DNA of 64,000 bases from Pantoea sp. IMH (GTDB taxonomy: Bacteria; Pseudomonadota; Gammaproteobacteria; Enterobacterales; Enterobacteriaceae), in contig NZ_JFGT01000006.1 of assembly GCF_000599885.1 (NCBI RefSeq), positions 682,001-746,000 of the forward strand, read 5' to 3'. The notes below the pieces were generated by a model. That model worked only from the letters and a program-made list of their open reading frames with translations, did not search any database and was not told where the DNA came from. Position numbers and translations under genes: made by a program. Positions 1 through 8,223 of the stretch are shown one piece after another. Position 1 is the stretch's first letter. Each line of letters starts with the position of its first letter.

Positions 1-158
1 CCGCTAAGCTCAAGGAACTGCTGGTTGGCGCTGAGAATTTCCCCATCGGGCAAAAATTCAATCCATGCGACATGTTGTTTAATCGCATCGATGTCCTTTG
101 CGATGCTGCCGCCTTTACTTAAGGGCAGGGAAAGGCCCGATTTTTTGACACCAAACAT
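1..158 (-). CDS. PAS-domain methyl-accepting chemotaxis protein, N-terminal part (cut by window edge)
   Basis: The first 52 codons read on the minus strand from an ATG at 158 and run off the window. The visible protein starts MFGVKKSGLSLPLSKGG and reaches a PAS-like stretch, WIEFLPDGEILSANQQFLEL. This matches the first PAS domain of the PAS-PAS chemoreceptor at 35228-36547 ([20 protein letters not shown]), so the two are probably paralogues. Proteins of this type sense redox state or small ligands through PAS domains and signal to CheA/CheW. The rest, including the signalling domain, cannot be seen. The start codon is tentative because no clear ribosome site was found. Confidence 0.6.
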   Translation of the reverse strand, partial: MFGVKKSGLSLPLSKGGSIAKDIDAIKQHVAWIEFLPDGEILSANQQFLELS

Positions 159-164
159 ATATAA

Positions 165-326
165 CCCCAGGAAGTTATCATTATCTCGACGCTCTCTTTG
201 CCGCCGGACATCGTGAATGTCACCACGCTGGCAAAGGGAACCTGTACGGCCACTTCGGGTCCGCAGTTTTTCCCGGCGGGATACTTTTATTCTTCGCCTG
301 TGCACGGCGATAGCCTGTATCTCTGA
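165..326 (+). pseudogene. Possible C-terminal remnant of an unidentified gene
   Basis: An open frame without a start codon runs from just after a TAA at 162 to a TGA at 324-326. It encodes about 53 residues, including STLSLPPDIVNVTTLAKG and then a stretch rich in aromatic residues and glycine. The composition looks like protein rather than random sequence, but I do not recognise the family. It could be the tail of a gene destroyed by earlier rearrangement, or chance. The rest of 159-589 shows nothing else I can support. Confidence 0.2.
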
Positions 327-589
327 ACGTTATGGTGCGTATGCCGGATGCTGTAGTTGTAACTTACCTGATGTACAGAAGTGACAGACTCGTTAAGGGC
401 TGTCCTGAACCTGATATCGGCAGGGCGGCGGAAAGTTTGAGGGGTTTCTGTAGAAAATGGGAGCGGCTGCACAGTAGCGAGGGAGGAGGGTGAAAAGTGC
501 AAGTTACGGGATGTTAATTATCTGAAAGACGGCCCGGCAGGCGGAAAGAAAACGCCCGACGGGTCCGTGTAGTCAGGGAGAAAATGTGC

Positions 590-611
590 TTCCCGCCATG
601 ACGGGCGGGAA
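590..611 (-). terminator. Hairpin after the chemoreceptor gene
   Basis: TTCCCGCC and GGCGGGAA form a perfect 8-bp stem with a 6-base loop, just past the stop of the chemoreceptor gene that ends at 618. Read on the minus strand it is followed by GCACATTTTC, a weak T-run, so it is a likely but not textbook terminator. Confidence 0.5.
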
Positions 612-617
612 CCGTTC

Positions 618-2279
618 TCAGAATTTTACCCAATTGGTGGACGCCAACACACCTGCATTATGACTGACAACAGGCTCAGGGCGGTTATTTTCACTTTTGG
701 AAGTGCTATTACATGTGGACATGTCTGCTTCATTGCAGGTAAAAACCTGAACGCTGTTCAGCAGTAAGCGGGCCTGATCATTGAGAGAGGCGCTTGCTGC
801 TGAAGATTCTTCAACCAGGGCAGCGTTCTGCTGCGTGGTGGTATCAATCTGACCCATGGCAATATTGATCTGAGTGATGCCATCGCTTTGCTCGGCGCTG
901 GCCCGGGCGATCTCATCGACCAGTTGCTGAACACCTGAAACATTATCGACGATACCCTTCATACCTTGATCAGCCTCATCAACCAGCACACGACAGCTCT
1001 TGATCTTACTGAGAGAAGAACTAATGATCTCCCTGATCTCTCTTGCTGAAGAAGAACTGCGCTGGGCGAGGGTACGAACTTCACCGGCGACGACGGCAAA
1101 GCCACGTCCTTGTTCCCCCGCGCGTGCCGCTTCAACCGCGGCATTAAGTGCCAGGATATTTGTCTGGAAAGCGATACCTTCGATGGCTGTAACAATATCC
1201 GTCATTTTGGCGGACGCATTATGAATATCCTGCATGCTGAGTAAAACATCATTCATGCGTTCACCGTTTTGCCTGATGACTTCTCCGGTTTCGGCAAACA
1301 GTTGATTAACATTATGAGAATTGTCGGCCGAACGCTTGATGGTGGAAGTTAGTTGTTCAAGTGTTGCTGCAGTTTCTTCAACACTGGCGGCCTGTTCTTC
1401 GGTTCGGGATGCAAGATCCTGATTACCCGCGTCAATCTCATTAGCTGCATGAGAAATAGTGACGGCGCTATTTTTTACGTCAGCAACGGTACTGGCGAGC
1501 CCTGCGACCATCTCTTTCAATGACTGCATCATCATACCAAGCTGATCTTTTGAGCGGACATGCACATCCACGGTCAGATCCCCGGCAGAAACCTTACTCG
1601 CCACCATCACCGCCTCCGCCAGCGGCCGGGTAATACTACAGGTGATATACCAAGCGATGAATATGCCAAGAATGATACTCGCAATAATAAACGTAAGAAT
1701 AATAATTTCCGAGCGCTGTGCATCGCTGAGGATGAGCGAATAATTATTATCGATAAGTTCCTTTTGGAAATCCCGCAAATCTGTTAGCGCATGGGTATAG
1801 TCTTGAGTTGCCGGATAAAAACGATTAAGTATAAAAGGAATTGTTTTTTCAAACTGGCCACTTTCTGCCATTTGAAAACCTTCATGACGTAATAAAGTAT
1901 ATTTCTCGCGTGCCTTAGTCACATTTGCAAGAAGACGCTGACCGGTGGGTAATCTTAACAATGGCGTAAGTTGTTCCTGGATATGCGCAATTTCAGCCGC
2001 GCTTGTCGTTAACGTTTGTTGGAGCGAGTTTCTCAGGGCAGGATCGGAAGCGTTCATCGCTGTCATAGCTAAGCCGCTGTTAGCATTAAGAAGTCTTGTC
2101 CAGTCCTCGATCATTCTTTCTTTTTTGAGATGCCAGGAGATTAATTCATCTACTTTTTTTTCACTACTCATGGTTAGCCAAAATGCACAGCTGCCCATTA
2201 TCACTGACATAAGCAACAGTAGGGCAAACCCAGTACCCATACGCATGCCAACACTCATATTATTTAGCTTCATGTTCAT
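618..2279 (-). CDS. Methyl-accepting chemotaxis protein (Tsr/Tar-type)
   Basis: This 553-residue transmembrane chemoreceptor signals to CheA through CheW. A first membrane segment lies at about residues 12-35. It is followed by a helical periplasmic ligand-binding domain of the four-helix-bundle type (about 40-190), a second membrane segment (about 191-215), a HAMP domain (about 216-268) and a long coiled-coil signalling domain. The hairpin tip contains the conserved [20 protein letters not shown]. The C-terminus ends NWVKF, a variant of the NWETF pentapeptide that tethers CheR and CheB in major receptors. The start used is MNMKLNN; the second Met, two codons on, is also possible. A sigma-28-like promoter lies upstream, so expression with the flagellar regulon is likely. 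The ligand cannot be inferred. Confidence 0.93.
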   Translation of the reverse strand: MNMKLNNMSVGMRMGTGFALLLLMSVIMGSCAFWLTMSSEKKVDELISWHLKKERMIEDWTRLLNANSGLAMTAMNASDPALRNSLQQTLTTSAAEIAHIQEQLTPLLRLPTGQRLLANVTKAREKYTLLRHEGFQMAESGQFEKTIPFILNRFYPATQDYTHALTDLRDFQKELIDNNYSLILSDAQRSEIIILTFIIASIILGIFIAWYITCSITRPLAEAVMVASKVSAGDLTVDVHVRSKDQLGMMMQSLKEMVAGLASTVADVKNSAVTISHAANEIDAGNQDLASRTEEQAASVEETAATLEQLTSTIKRSADNSHNVNQLFAETGEVIRQNGERMNDVLLSMQDIHNASAKMTDIVTAIEGIAFQTNILALNAAVEAARAGEQGRGFAVVAGEVRTLAQRSSSSAREIREIISSSLSKIKSCRVLVDEADQGMKGIVDNVSGVQQLVDEIARASAEQSDGITQINIAMGQIDTTTQQNAALVEESSAASASLNDQARLLLNSVQVFTCNEADMSTCNSTSKSENNRPEPVVSHNAGVLASTNWVKF

Positions 2280-2349
2280 TCCTCAAAAGTGCCGTTGCTT
2301 CTGACCAGCGGAAGCGAAGCAAATAGCCATCTCTTATATACATAATTCC

Positions 2350-2376
2350 ATATCGGCTTTGATGAGAAATTCTGTA
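2350..2376 (-). promoter_or_regulatory. Sigma-28 (FliA)-type promoter of the chemoreceptor gene
   Basis: On the minus strand TACAGAAT (2376-2369) is followed after 11 bases by GCCGATAT (2357-2350). The enterobacterial sigma-28 consensus is TAAAGTTT-N11-GCCGATAA, so the matches are 5/8 and 7/8 with exact spacing. It lies about 70 bp before the start codon. Confidence 0.6.
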
Positions 2377-3129
2377 CAGTCATTTCTGTATGATTCAGGC
2401 ATAAAGAGCGAATAAGCATGTAACCATGATTTAGATCATGAAACATGAGGTTGTGATTGTAAAAAAGTGGGACAGGTCCTTTTTCGCCATCTTAAAAACC
2501 TGGTAATTGAGTCAAACTTTCACGGAAAAAATTAATCGCGACGTGTGGTGGCGCAATAATCACTGGGTAACTCACTGCTTCTGGCTTGTGGGTGTACTGA
2601 TTATCGAAACCCGTATCCGATGTCTGTAAACGGGCAGAAGAGTTTCATTAGTTAAGTCCGAAGGTGCCGGGAAAGGACGGGCATAACGCCGTTCGTGGGA
2701 TGATGGAATACCTCAGAATCGCTTCGCCGGACCGGTAAATCTCTAAGCATGGTTCAGGATCATGCTACGTACGACGATATGCCCGATCCTGGTGCAGGCC
2801 TGGTATTGTGAATGAGCCGGGCAGGAACTGGATGATAGTCAACAAATTGTCTACAACGTCGCGCCGCATGGGTGGGGAGTCGCTTCACTCGTTAACTTGT
2901 TCAGTTGAGCGGCTCGTAATTTTTAATGGCGGAACGCGATCATCCTCACGAGTGCTGCCGGAAATCATTGGCATAAATATGAACACTAAATACCGAATAG
3001 TGAACGCCAGTCACGGGAGGGAAGCCGGGATTACCGGGTAACGCGGATATGACTTGCGAACATATTAACCATGCACTCAATTTAACATAATATACATTAT
3101 GCGCACCGACATTATAACTCCAATATTCT
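2377..3129. other. Gene-poor stretch of about 750 bp left of the insertion sequence
   Basis: No convincing gene, RNA or complete element was found here. Short open frames exist (for example 2808-3041 on the plus strand) but their products look like no family I know. The segment is probably accessory debris between the chemoreceptor promoter and the insertion sequence. A structured RNA or a decayed group II intron was considered, but no diagnostic domain V was seen. Confidence 0.3.
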
Positions 3130-3131
3130 GA

Positions 3132-3161
3132 TGTCACTTTTAACCCATTTAGTGATGTCAC
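3132..3161. repeat. Left end of the insertion sequence, two ATGTCACTTT repeats
   Basis: ATGTCACTTT occurs twice, starting at 3131 and 3155, 24 bp apart. The right end carries the same word in the opposite orientation, again as a tandem pair. Such paired end repeats are probable transposase-binding sites. Confidence 0.65.
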
Positions 3162-3208
3162 TTTTTCTGGCATAAAGGATCCAATCCTCAGGCCATGGAG
3201 ACATCAGG

Positions 3209-4567
3209 ATGCTTGTGACCATGTCAGATAAAGAACTTAGTCGGATCAACGTCATTCAATCAGTCGTTGAAAAGCGCATGCGCCGTCGTGATGCTGCTCA
3301 TCAGCTTGCTTTGACCGAACGTCAGACACAGCGTTTAATGAACCGCTTTCGCGAGTCTGGCGCTGCAGGACTGGCAAACCTGCGGCGTGGACGCCCAGGT
3401 AATCACCGGCTTCCTGAGTCACTGAAGCTGCGTGTTCTTTCGTTAGTTCACGATCATTACAGCGACTTTGGACCGACACTGGCCGCAGAAAAATTACGCG
3501 AACGCCACAACATCAGAGTATCTGTTGAAACGCTCCGAAAATGGATGACAGCTGATGGACTCTGGGTTCCTTATTCACGTCGCAGACCCCGAGTTTATCA
3601 ACCCAGATACCGACGTGACTGCCTCGGAGAACTTGTTCAGATTGATGGTTCTCCACACGACTAGTTTGAAGGCCGTGCGCCGAAATGCTGCCTGCTCGTC
3701 TTTATTGATGACGCGACTGGCCGCCTGATGCACCTCCGTTTTGGTGAGACTGAATCAGCCTTTGATTACATGATGGCCACTCGCGAGTATCTCGAGCAAC
3801 ATGGCAAACCACTTGCGTTTTACAGCGATAAGCACGGCATTTTCAGGGTAAATAATGGTGGCTCCACTACGACCGGAGTCACCCAGTTTGGCCGTGTACT
3901 TTCTGAACTTGGGATCGAGTTGATTTGTGCCAACAGTCCACAGGCTAAAGGCCGTGTGGAGCGAGCAAATCAGACACTTCAGGACCGGCTTATCAAGGAG
4001 ATGCGTCTCGAGGGAATCAGCAGTATCGAAGCAGCCAATGCCTGGCTGGATATCTTCATCGCTGACTTCAATCGTCGCTTCGCAAGACCAGCAAAATACC
4101 CCAAAGATCTGCACCGACCCGTGGCTGAAAGCAACGAAGAGCTCGATGATATTTTTGCCTGGCAGGAACAGCGTAAGCTGTCTAAAACGCTGACATTCCG
4201 CTATGACAAAATGATATATCTGGTTGAACCTACTGAAGAAAATACTCGCATCGCTGACGAAAAAATAACAGCCTACGACTATCCGGACGGCACGCTGTCA
4301 TTCAAATACGGTTACCGTTCACTCAAATATCAGGTTTTCGACAAACTGGAATGTGTCGACCAGGGACAAATCGTTGATAACAAACGTCTTGGGGCTGTTC
4401 TGAAGCTGGCGCAAAGCAAAATGGATGAACTCGAACGCGAGGGTAAGCGTGATCGGAGCAAAAAGATGCCTAAACGACGTGCACAGGCCAGGGTTCAGGA
4501 GCAATCGAGGGCCATTAATCCCGCGCTGGCTAACCCTGAAGAGTTCAGAGCCAGCCTTAAACGTTAG
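3209..4567 (+). pseudogene. ISNCY/IS1202-family transposase with an in-frame amber codon
   Basis: The frame opens at ATG 3209 (or the Met at 3224) and would give about 452 residues. It is interrupted at 3662-3664 by TAG in the sequence SPHD*FEG, where relatives, as I recall them, have tryptophan (TGG). One G-to-A change explains it. Upstream lies a helix-turn-helix region (RRDAAHQLALTERQTQRLMNR). The DDE catalytic core spans the stop: QIDGSPH before it, FIDDATGRLMHLRF and NSPQAKGRVERANQ after it. The C-terminal part is intact to TAG 4567. Unless the stop is suppressed or translation restarts, the element cannot move by itself. Confidence 0.85.
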
Positions 4568-4588
4568 CGCCCTCCCCATTCCAAAGGC

Positions 4589-4621
4589 ATAACCCCGCAC
4601 TCCTCTGAAGTTAGGGGTTAT
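4589..4621. terminator. Hairpin between the convergent transposase and TIR genes
   Basis: ATAACCCC (4589-4596) and GGGGTTAT (4614-4621) form an 8-bp stem with a 17-base loop, between the transposase stop (4567) and the stop of the TIR gene (4638). It is well placed to end transcription from both sides, but there is no long T-run. Confidence 0.4.
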
Positions 4622-4637
4622 CGTCGATGAATGAAGT

Positions 4638-5588
4638 TTATACGTGCCTACTAAACGATATATTTTTGGCAGGTGCAATTACGTAGCTAAAAATTAATTC
4701 ATCTCTATCATCAGCATGTCTACCACGATAGAGAACTCGTTCTATTTTTACTGCTAAATAATATCCATTTTTATTTTGCAATACAGCCAATTCCCCTTCA
4801 TTCAACGAAGTGGAACTATCTTCATTGTAAAACGAGTTACATTCGGCATTATTAATTTGTTCAATTTCAGTAATTCCAGTTGGAATACGCAAGGAATGAA
4901 TGCTTTCTTGTCTATTGTATATCCATATACTTCCTTTACTGCATCTGGACCAGGATAGCTCGAAAGCCATATCTCCAGCACCAACCCAGAATTTTCCGTT
5001 GTTCAACGTAGGGTTGAATGTAACAGTATTCGTTAAGGCAGGACTAACAAAGCTCTCTGGAACATCAAACACTATAGGTTCAACTGCCACAGGTTGCCGA
5101 TTAAAAGGGTTCTCACCACGTGGTGGCCGTGGTTGAACACTTTCTCCCCACAAATCTGCGATAAGTTGTCTATAGCTTTGTTCGTAATTTTCTGATGAAA
5201 AATCTAACCATAAACGCGTTGCTACAAATGTCGGCACATTTGATTGCTCGTTATTAATAACTATAGGTATGACTCTATTGCTTCCTAAGTCTCTCATAAT
5301 TTGCGAAGTAATAATCATTTTTTCATAGCCCACCCCACCACTTTGCATGGCATTTGCTTTTCTGACATATTCATCAGTGCAAACAACAATTACACGGTCC
5401 GAGTCACTAAGCCCTGATTCCATAAAATGTGGTAAATCACCTCCGATTTTCAAGTCCCATTGGTCAAGAGTAACTGCAACACCATTTCCCTCTAATCTGG
5501 TTGCGAGAGTAAGAACCCAGGCCTTATGAGCAGTTGAATCATGAGAATATGATATGAATACTTTTGGTGTTGGTTGAGATTGAAGCAT
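4638..5588 (-). CDS. TIR/SEFIR-domain protein, cargo of the insertion sequence
   Basis: This 316-residue protein has an N-terminal Toll/interleukin-receptor-like fold (about residues 8-145). It opens with KVFISYSHDS and includes GVAVTLDQWDLKIGGDLPHF and the strand VIVVCTDEYV. Glu89 in GGVGYEKM is a candidate for the catalytic glutamate of NAD-cleaving TIR domains. Residues 150-316 form a second domain I do not recognise, without membrane segments. Bacterial TIR proteins often act as NAD-consuming defence effectors or as virulence factors; which applies here is unknown. The start has a strong ribosome site (GGAGG, 7 bases upstream). The gene looks AT-richer than its surroundings and lies convergent to the transposase inside the same element ends. 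Confidence 0.8.
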   Translation of the reverse strand: MLQSQPTPKVFISYSHDSTAHKAWVLTLATRLEGNGVAVTLDQWDLKIGGDLPHFMESGLSDSDRVIVVCTDEYVRKANAMQSGGVGYEKMIITSQIMRDLGSNRVIPIVINNEQSNVPTFVATRLWLDFSSENYEQSYRQLIADLWGESVQPRPPRGENPFNRQPVAVEPIVFDVPESFVSPALTNTVTFNPTLNNGKFWVGAGDMAFELSWSRCSKGSIWIYNRQESIHSLRIPTGITEIEQINNAECNSFYNEDSSTSLNEGELAVLQNKNGYYLAVKIERVLYRGRHADDRDELIFSYVIAPAKNISFSRHV

Positions 5589-5663
5589 AGAGCCCTCCAG
5601 GCAAAATAATACTGATAATCGCGCTTAATGAGTGTGGGTACAAGGGGGCTGAGTGCTTAGAAA

Positions 5664-5695
5664 GTGACATTTCAAACTGGCTGAATCAGGTGACA
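5664..5695. repeat. Right end of the insertion sequence, two TGTCAC repeats
   Basis: GTGACA at 5664-5669 and 5690-5695 is the complement of the TGTCAC pair at the left end. Read inward from the right, the end gives AAATGTCACCTGATTCAGCC and then AAATGTCACTTT. Confidence 0.6.
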
Positions 5696-5697
5696 TT

Positions 5698-6257
5698 TTA
5701 AGCTTGCAATAACAGACATGCAGGAGGTTCAATATTAATGTCCGATCGTGGCTCAATGTGTCCTGCTGTAGTTTTCAGATTTGCAGGTCTGGTCAACGAC
5801 TCGCTTTTCCTGATTAGTCATCTACTGAACCGCTCTCGTCGGCCTGGACCGCCTGGCATCACCAGAAGCGCGGCCGCACGGAAATCGTTTATTGCCTGAC
5901 TCACTGACGATCCTTGTGCTGAATACCATCCGGGAACGTGACCCGAATCTGACCAACGTAAGGAATCCATCAGGCGCCCAATGATAAACGCCGGACTCTT
6001 GATTTCCCCAGACAACCGCCACCGAAAATTTATTAGTCTCTTTACCGACGTCCATGTACTGGAAAGCTGATACATATTGATGGCTACATTGGCCCTTTAC
6101 TGCTCTGTTCTATGTTGACGCTACCACCAGTCGCCTGATGTACCGATTATTTGTTAAACCTGAATCCACAAGCTCAATTATCCCAGGCGCACCCTCGCCT
6201 TTCACTACGAGCATCGGCTCCTTGATACCTAAAAGTTTACCACTCTGGCAGACAGGG
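5698..6257. other. Decayed stretch between the insertion sequence and the dms operon
   Basis: Apart from the transposase remnant at 6073-6181, this 560-bp stretch holds only overlapping open frames on the minus strand (5818-6075) whose products I cannot assign. Two of them overlap in different frames, which suggests a frameshifted old gene rather than an active one. Confidence 0.3.
6073..6181 (+). pseudogene. Remnant of a second, related transposase core
   Basis: HIDGYIGPLL (from 6073) and, in another frame, FYVDATTSRLMYRLFVKPES (from 6108) resemble the catalytic core of the neighbouring transposase (QIDGS and FIDDATGRLMHLRFGETES). The pieces are separated by a frameshift and a deletion relative to the intact core. 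The remnant is short, so the family assignment is tentative, but the order of motifs fits. Confidence 0.4.
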
Positions 6258-6797
6258 TTATCTCACCGGATGTAGCGTCACGGCCTGACGATCGCACTGA
6301 ACCAGACATTCGCCGCAGCCGTTACAGCAGTCGGCGTCGGCGTCAGGCAGCCTGGCGTCGCCAATAACACAGGCTCGTTGCGGGCAAACTTCCACACAGC
6401 GCTCGCATCCCCGCGAGCCGTGGATGCAGGTATCAGTAAAAACAGGACGAAGCCGGGTGTCGAAGCGCGCCTGAGGTTGTAACGCGCCGGTCGCGCACGC
6501 CTGAATGCACCCTGCACAGCCGTCACAGCCGGCGTATTCGATGGCAAGCTGTGGATAACCATCCTGTTGGGAAATCAATACGCCCATTGGGCAAGCCTGA
6601 ATGCACTGCTGACATTTGTCGCACAGGGAAAAAAATTGCACTGTCGTCACCGCACCGGGCGGCAAAGGCCACGGCGGCAAGGCGTCAGGACGCGGAGCCA
6701 CTTTGCGTGACGCTGTCACAAATGCCCGGAACAGTCCACGCCGGCTGACGTGGCGATGGGACGCATATTCCTGGTAATAACGCTCGGTTTTCTCCAT
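6258..6797 (-). CDS. NapF-like 4Fe-4S ferredoxin of the dms operon
   Basis: This 179-residue protein carries four cysteine clusters typical of 4Fe-4S centres: CDKCQQCIQACPMG, CDGCAGCIQACATG, CERCVEVCPQRA and CNGCGECLVQC. Overall it resembles NapF, a cytoplasmic ferredoxin linked to maturation of, or electron supply to, molybdoenzymes. The start ATG shares one base with the stop of the upstream chaperone gene (TGATG), so the two are translationally coupled. It is the last gene of the dmsA-B-C-D operon read on the minus strand. With dmsA destroyed, its remaining role is doubtful. Confidence 0.85.
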   Translation of the reverse strand: MEKTERYYQEYASHRHVSRRGLFRAFVTASRKVAPRPDALPPWPLPPGAVTTVQFFSLCDKCQQCIQACPMGVLISQQDGYPQLAIEYAGCDGCAGCIQACATGALQPQARFDTRLRPVFTDTCIHGSRGCERCVEVCPQRACVIGDARLPDADADCCNGCGECLVQCDRQAVTLHPVR

Positions 6798-7390
6798 CAG
6801 AAGAAAATCCGCATTTCCACAGGGTTAAGCTCCAGTTGCTGTTTAATATCCTGCAGCCACAGAGCGGCAACTTGCGCCAGCCGGGCGTAAAACGGACTGA
6901 TATCGTTGTGCTGCATGAGTTCAAGATAACGCGGCGCCCAGGGCAGCAGAAATTTTTCCAGCAACGCCGTGGTGGCTTGCGGATTATCGCGCTCGATAAA
7001 TGCGGAGCAGGCCAGCAGCATCAGGCCAAACTGATCTTCAGGCTCCTGTTGTTGCCCATCAAATGCCAGACCGTGATGACGTAAAAACGTACGGTAGCGG
7101 GCCGTGGTTTCCCCCATCAGGAGATTGTCTTTTTCAATGTATACCGATCCCCAGGGGGGCGCGACCATTTCCCCCTGCCCTTCAAACAGCACCGAATACT
7201 GCCAGCGGAGTTCATCATCAGCGTCTACCGGCCAGCCTTCGCAAAGTCCGGTTATGGTGTGCGGATCGCGCCAGGTATAAAGCGATGGCAGGGTTGGCAA
7301 ACAATCAAACAGGGCTTTAATCTCAGGACGTTGCGGCGGATAGTAAAACAGCGCGCCAAGAATACGCGGCAGTACAGCGACAGAAGACAT
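6797..7390 (-). CDS. TorD/DmsD-family molybdoenzyme chaperone
   Basis: This 197-residue protein has the all-helical TorD/DmsD fold, with the family motif EGQGEMVAPPWGSVYIEKDN and the C-terminal EDQFGLMLLACSAF. Such chaperones bind the twin-arginine leader of the catalytic subunit and hold it until the molybdenum cofactor is inserted. I chose the start at MSSVAVLPRILG (7390); a longer frame to 7573 is open but reads back over the dmsC end and lacks family similarity. It lies 56 bp after dmsC and overlaps the ferredoxin gene by one base. Confidence 0.88.
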   Translation of the reverse strand: MSSVAVLPRILGALFYYPPQRPEIKALFDCLPTLPSLYTWRDPHTITGLCEGWPVDADDELRWQYSVLFEGQGEMVAPPWGSVYIEKDNLLMGETTARYRTFLRHHGLAFDGQQQEPEDQFGLMLLACSAFIERDNPQATTALLEKFLLPWAPRYLELMQHNDISPFYARLAQVAALWLQDIKQQLELNPVEMRIFF

Positions 7391-7446
7391 GTGTGAATCC
7401 TTATTGATACAGTGTCCGGGCGGGCCGGAGCCCGCCCGACAGGGTA

Positions 7447-8223
7447 TTACATCGGCAACGTCCAGAGATTGTAAAACGCGATACGGCCAGTCATTTCCGC
7501 CACAATCACTATGGCAGCGCTGGCGAACAGCAGTGTCTGTCCGTTTCTGGCACGGATATAGATCAGCGCACACAACGCGCCCGCCGCCAGCAGTACAGCC
7601 TGGGCGGTAAACCAGTTGGACTGCGCCGCTGCCAGCGGAGCATCAGCCAGTAGGATCGTGGAGAGATAGCCCGGCCGCAGACAGAAGCTGGCAATAATCC
7701 CGGCGATGCTAACAATCAGCCCCAGACGGCATACGCCCAGCGCCGCCGCCAGTGCGCCGCCGCCGATCAATGGTGTCAGCAGCATGACGACTGTGGTCCA
7801 GGAGGAGTTCCAGGTGGCCACCGTCGGTAACTGGTAGATGCGTGGAATGGCGAAAATAAAGACCACGCCAGTCGCCGCCGCCAGCCAGGCCAGCCCGATA
7901 AAAAGCGTATGCGCGCCGCGATCCAGCAGCAGGCCCAGCGCCGCAATGCCGGCAACTGTACCGAACAATGCCGAGAGCACGATTTCGTTGCTCATCGGCG
8001 AATGTCCAACGCGGAACAGCATATTCATGGCGCGCAGCGGCTGCCCGACGTGAAAAATGCCCATCACCACACCCAGGCTGAACAGGCACACCGCAGCGAA
8101 CAGCGCGACAGCCAGACGACGTGGCGCAATATGGCCCAGCGCGCCACCGATCTGTAGCAGAATGAACGCGCCGACCGCGCTCTGCGTCAGAACGGTAAAG
8201 AAAACCAGCGGTAACTCATGCAT
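7447..8223 (-). CDS. dmsC: DMSO reductase-type membrane anchor subunit
   Basis: This 258-residue, very hydrophobic protein has about eight membrane segments and belongs to the DmsC family. It anchors the DmsAB dimer and oxidises menaquinol. Features of the family are MHELPLVFFTVLTQSAVG at the start, FHVGQPLRAMNML and NSSWTTVV. It begins inside the last codons of dmsB (8-bp overlap). The gene is intact. It may belong to a DmsA paralogue such as the Ynf enzymes of E. coli; the sequence alone does not separate these. Confidence 0.88.
   Translation of the reverse strand: MHELPLVFFTVLTQSAVGAFILLQIGGALGHIAPRRLAVALFAAVCLFSLGVVMGIFHVGQPLRAMNMLFRVGHSPMSNEIVLSALFGTVAGIAALGLLLDRGAHTLFIGLAWLAAATGVVFIFAIPRIYQLPTVATWNSSWTTVVMLLTPLIGGGALAAALGVCRLGLIVSIAGIIASFCLRPGYLSTILLADAPLAAAQSNWFTAQAVLLAAGALCALIYIRARNGQTLLFASAAIVIVAEMTGRIAFYNLWTLPM

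Larger units (their letters stand above)
3130..5697 (+). mobile_element. ISNCY/IS1202-like insertion sequence carrying a TIR-domain gene
   Basis: The element is about 2.57 kb. Its ends are defined by paired TGTCAC motifs in inverted orientation: on the left at 3132-3137 and 3156-3161, on the right at 5664-5669 and 5690-5695 (read as GTGACA). Inside are a DDE-type transposase gene on the plus strand, broken by a stop codon, and a convergent gene for a TIR/SEFIR protein. The transposase takes up only about half of the element. I saw no clear target duplication, so the outer borders are good to within a few bases. The family is assigned from the transposase sequence by recall, not by search. Confidence 0.7.

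Noticed and set aside
2808..3041. 77-codon open frame, possible small gene or group II intron piece
   Set aside because: The product has no recognisable motif, and no intron domain V or reverse-transcriptase sequence was found nearby.
4776..5529. Several plus-strand open frames of 60-78 codons
   Set aside because: They are shadows of the TIR gene on the minus strand, which has protein-like sequence and a ribosome site.
3100..5750. CAATATT near both ends of the insertion sequence as a target duplication
   Set aside because: The copies lie at different distances from the two ends (a few bases versus about 40), so they do not flank the element correctly.
7391..7573. N-terminal extension of the DmsD-like protein to 7573
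   Set aside because: It overlaps the dmsC coding end and shows no family similarity; the start MSSVAVLPR fits the family.
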